This document shows positions 63,967-64,000 of a stretch of DNA of 64,000 nucleotides, in pieces. Every line of letters starts with the position of its first letter. The stretch's first letter is position 1. Where the stretch lies: assembly GCF_903915725.1 (NCBI RefSeq), contig NZ_CAIWTY010000086.1, positions 1 through 64,000 on the forward strand. Direction: 5' to 3'. The translations under genes and the position numbers were made by a program. Source of the DNA: an uncultured Rhodopila sp. GTDB lineage: Bacteria > Pseudomonadota > Alphaproteobacteria > Acetobacterales > Acetobacteraceae. Under the pieces are notes generated by a model. It was not told the DNA's origin and searched no databases. It saw nothing but the letters and a program-made list of their open reading frames with translations.

Positions 63967-64000
63967 TCAGGCTGCTCCGGTGAGACGCCATACTGAGAAC

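Overview
The window reads as chromosome of a GC-rich alphaproteobacterium. GC is clearly above 60% by eye and genes are dense on both strands with many 4-nt start/stop overlaps. A group IV-type Kdo/lipid A set, tandem DUF4399 proteins, HfaB/CsgG-like and CHASE2 proteins and a GGAAC-N17-CGTT (EcfG-type) promoter point to Rhodospirillales, most likely Acetobacteraceae. That placement is inference from gene content; no 16S or other taxonomic marker is present.

Layout. (1) 0-3 kb: a decayed edge with frameshifted isochorismatase and MaoC pseudogenes and an intact acyl-CoA synthetase. (2) 3-7 kb: a GH13 enzyme and an AtoE-type fatty-acid transporter. (3) 6.9-17.4 kb: an envelope/signalling neighbourhood. 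It holds a secreted DUF4384 protein, two His-rich DUF4399 proteins, a secreted caspase-fold/sulfatase-modifying-factor-fold fusion, a CsgG-like lipoprotein with a DUF4384 tail, a Crp-type regulator, a CHASE2 adenylate cyclase and an OmpA-like protein. (4) 17.5-23.9 kb: lipid and lipid A genes (lipid kinase, LpxH-like phosphoesterase, GT4, DUF374 acyltransferase, waaA, lpxK), with a dead antitoxin between them. (5) 23.9-27.1 kb: an MFS pseudogene, a HAD hydrolase, an LplT-like transporter and an IsdG-like monooxygenase. (6) 27.4-33 kb: a complete dipeptide-type ABC importer carrying a palindromic repeat element. (7) 33-42 kb: a surface-polysaccharide region with a deacetylase-like/GT4 fusion, a WsaF-like transferase, a GT4, a flippase and an AT-richer HAD/membrane protein. 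(8) 42-51.8 kb: housekeeping and small genes (mobA, tRNA-His, TPR-GT9, hemW, CPA1 antiporter, gluQ, esterase, HNH nuclease, birA). (9) 51.9-64 kb: an alpha-glucan/trehalose cluster on the minus strand, treS-mak, glgB, treZ, malQ, treY.

How they may work together. In region 3 the cyclase and Crp plausibly form a local cAMP circuit, since Crp keeps the Arg-Ser pair of the phosphate-binding cassette; the caspase/CsgG/DUF4384 proteins would be its envelope partners. Region 9 combines maltose-1-phosphate/trehalose interconversion (TreS-Mak), branching (GlgB) and trehalose release from glucan ends (TreY-TreZ), with MalQ recycling short chains. The stress-type promoter ahead of treZ suggests that treZ-malQ-treY can be induced separately from treS-glgB.

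Limits: functions rest on reading translations and motifs by eye. No alignments, profile searches or GC calculations were run. Start codons were chosen from ribosome-binding sites and domain boundaries and are noted where uncertain.
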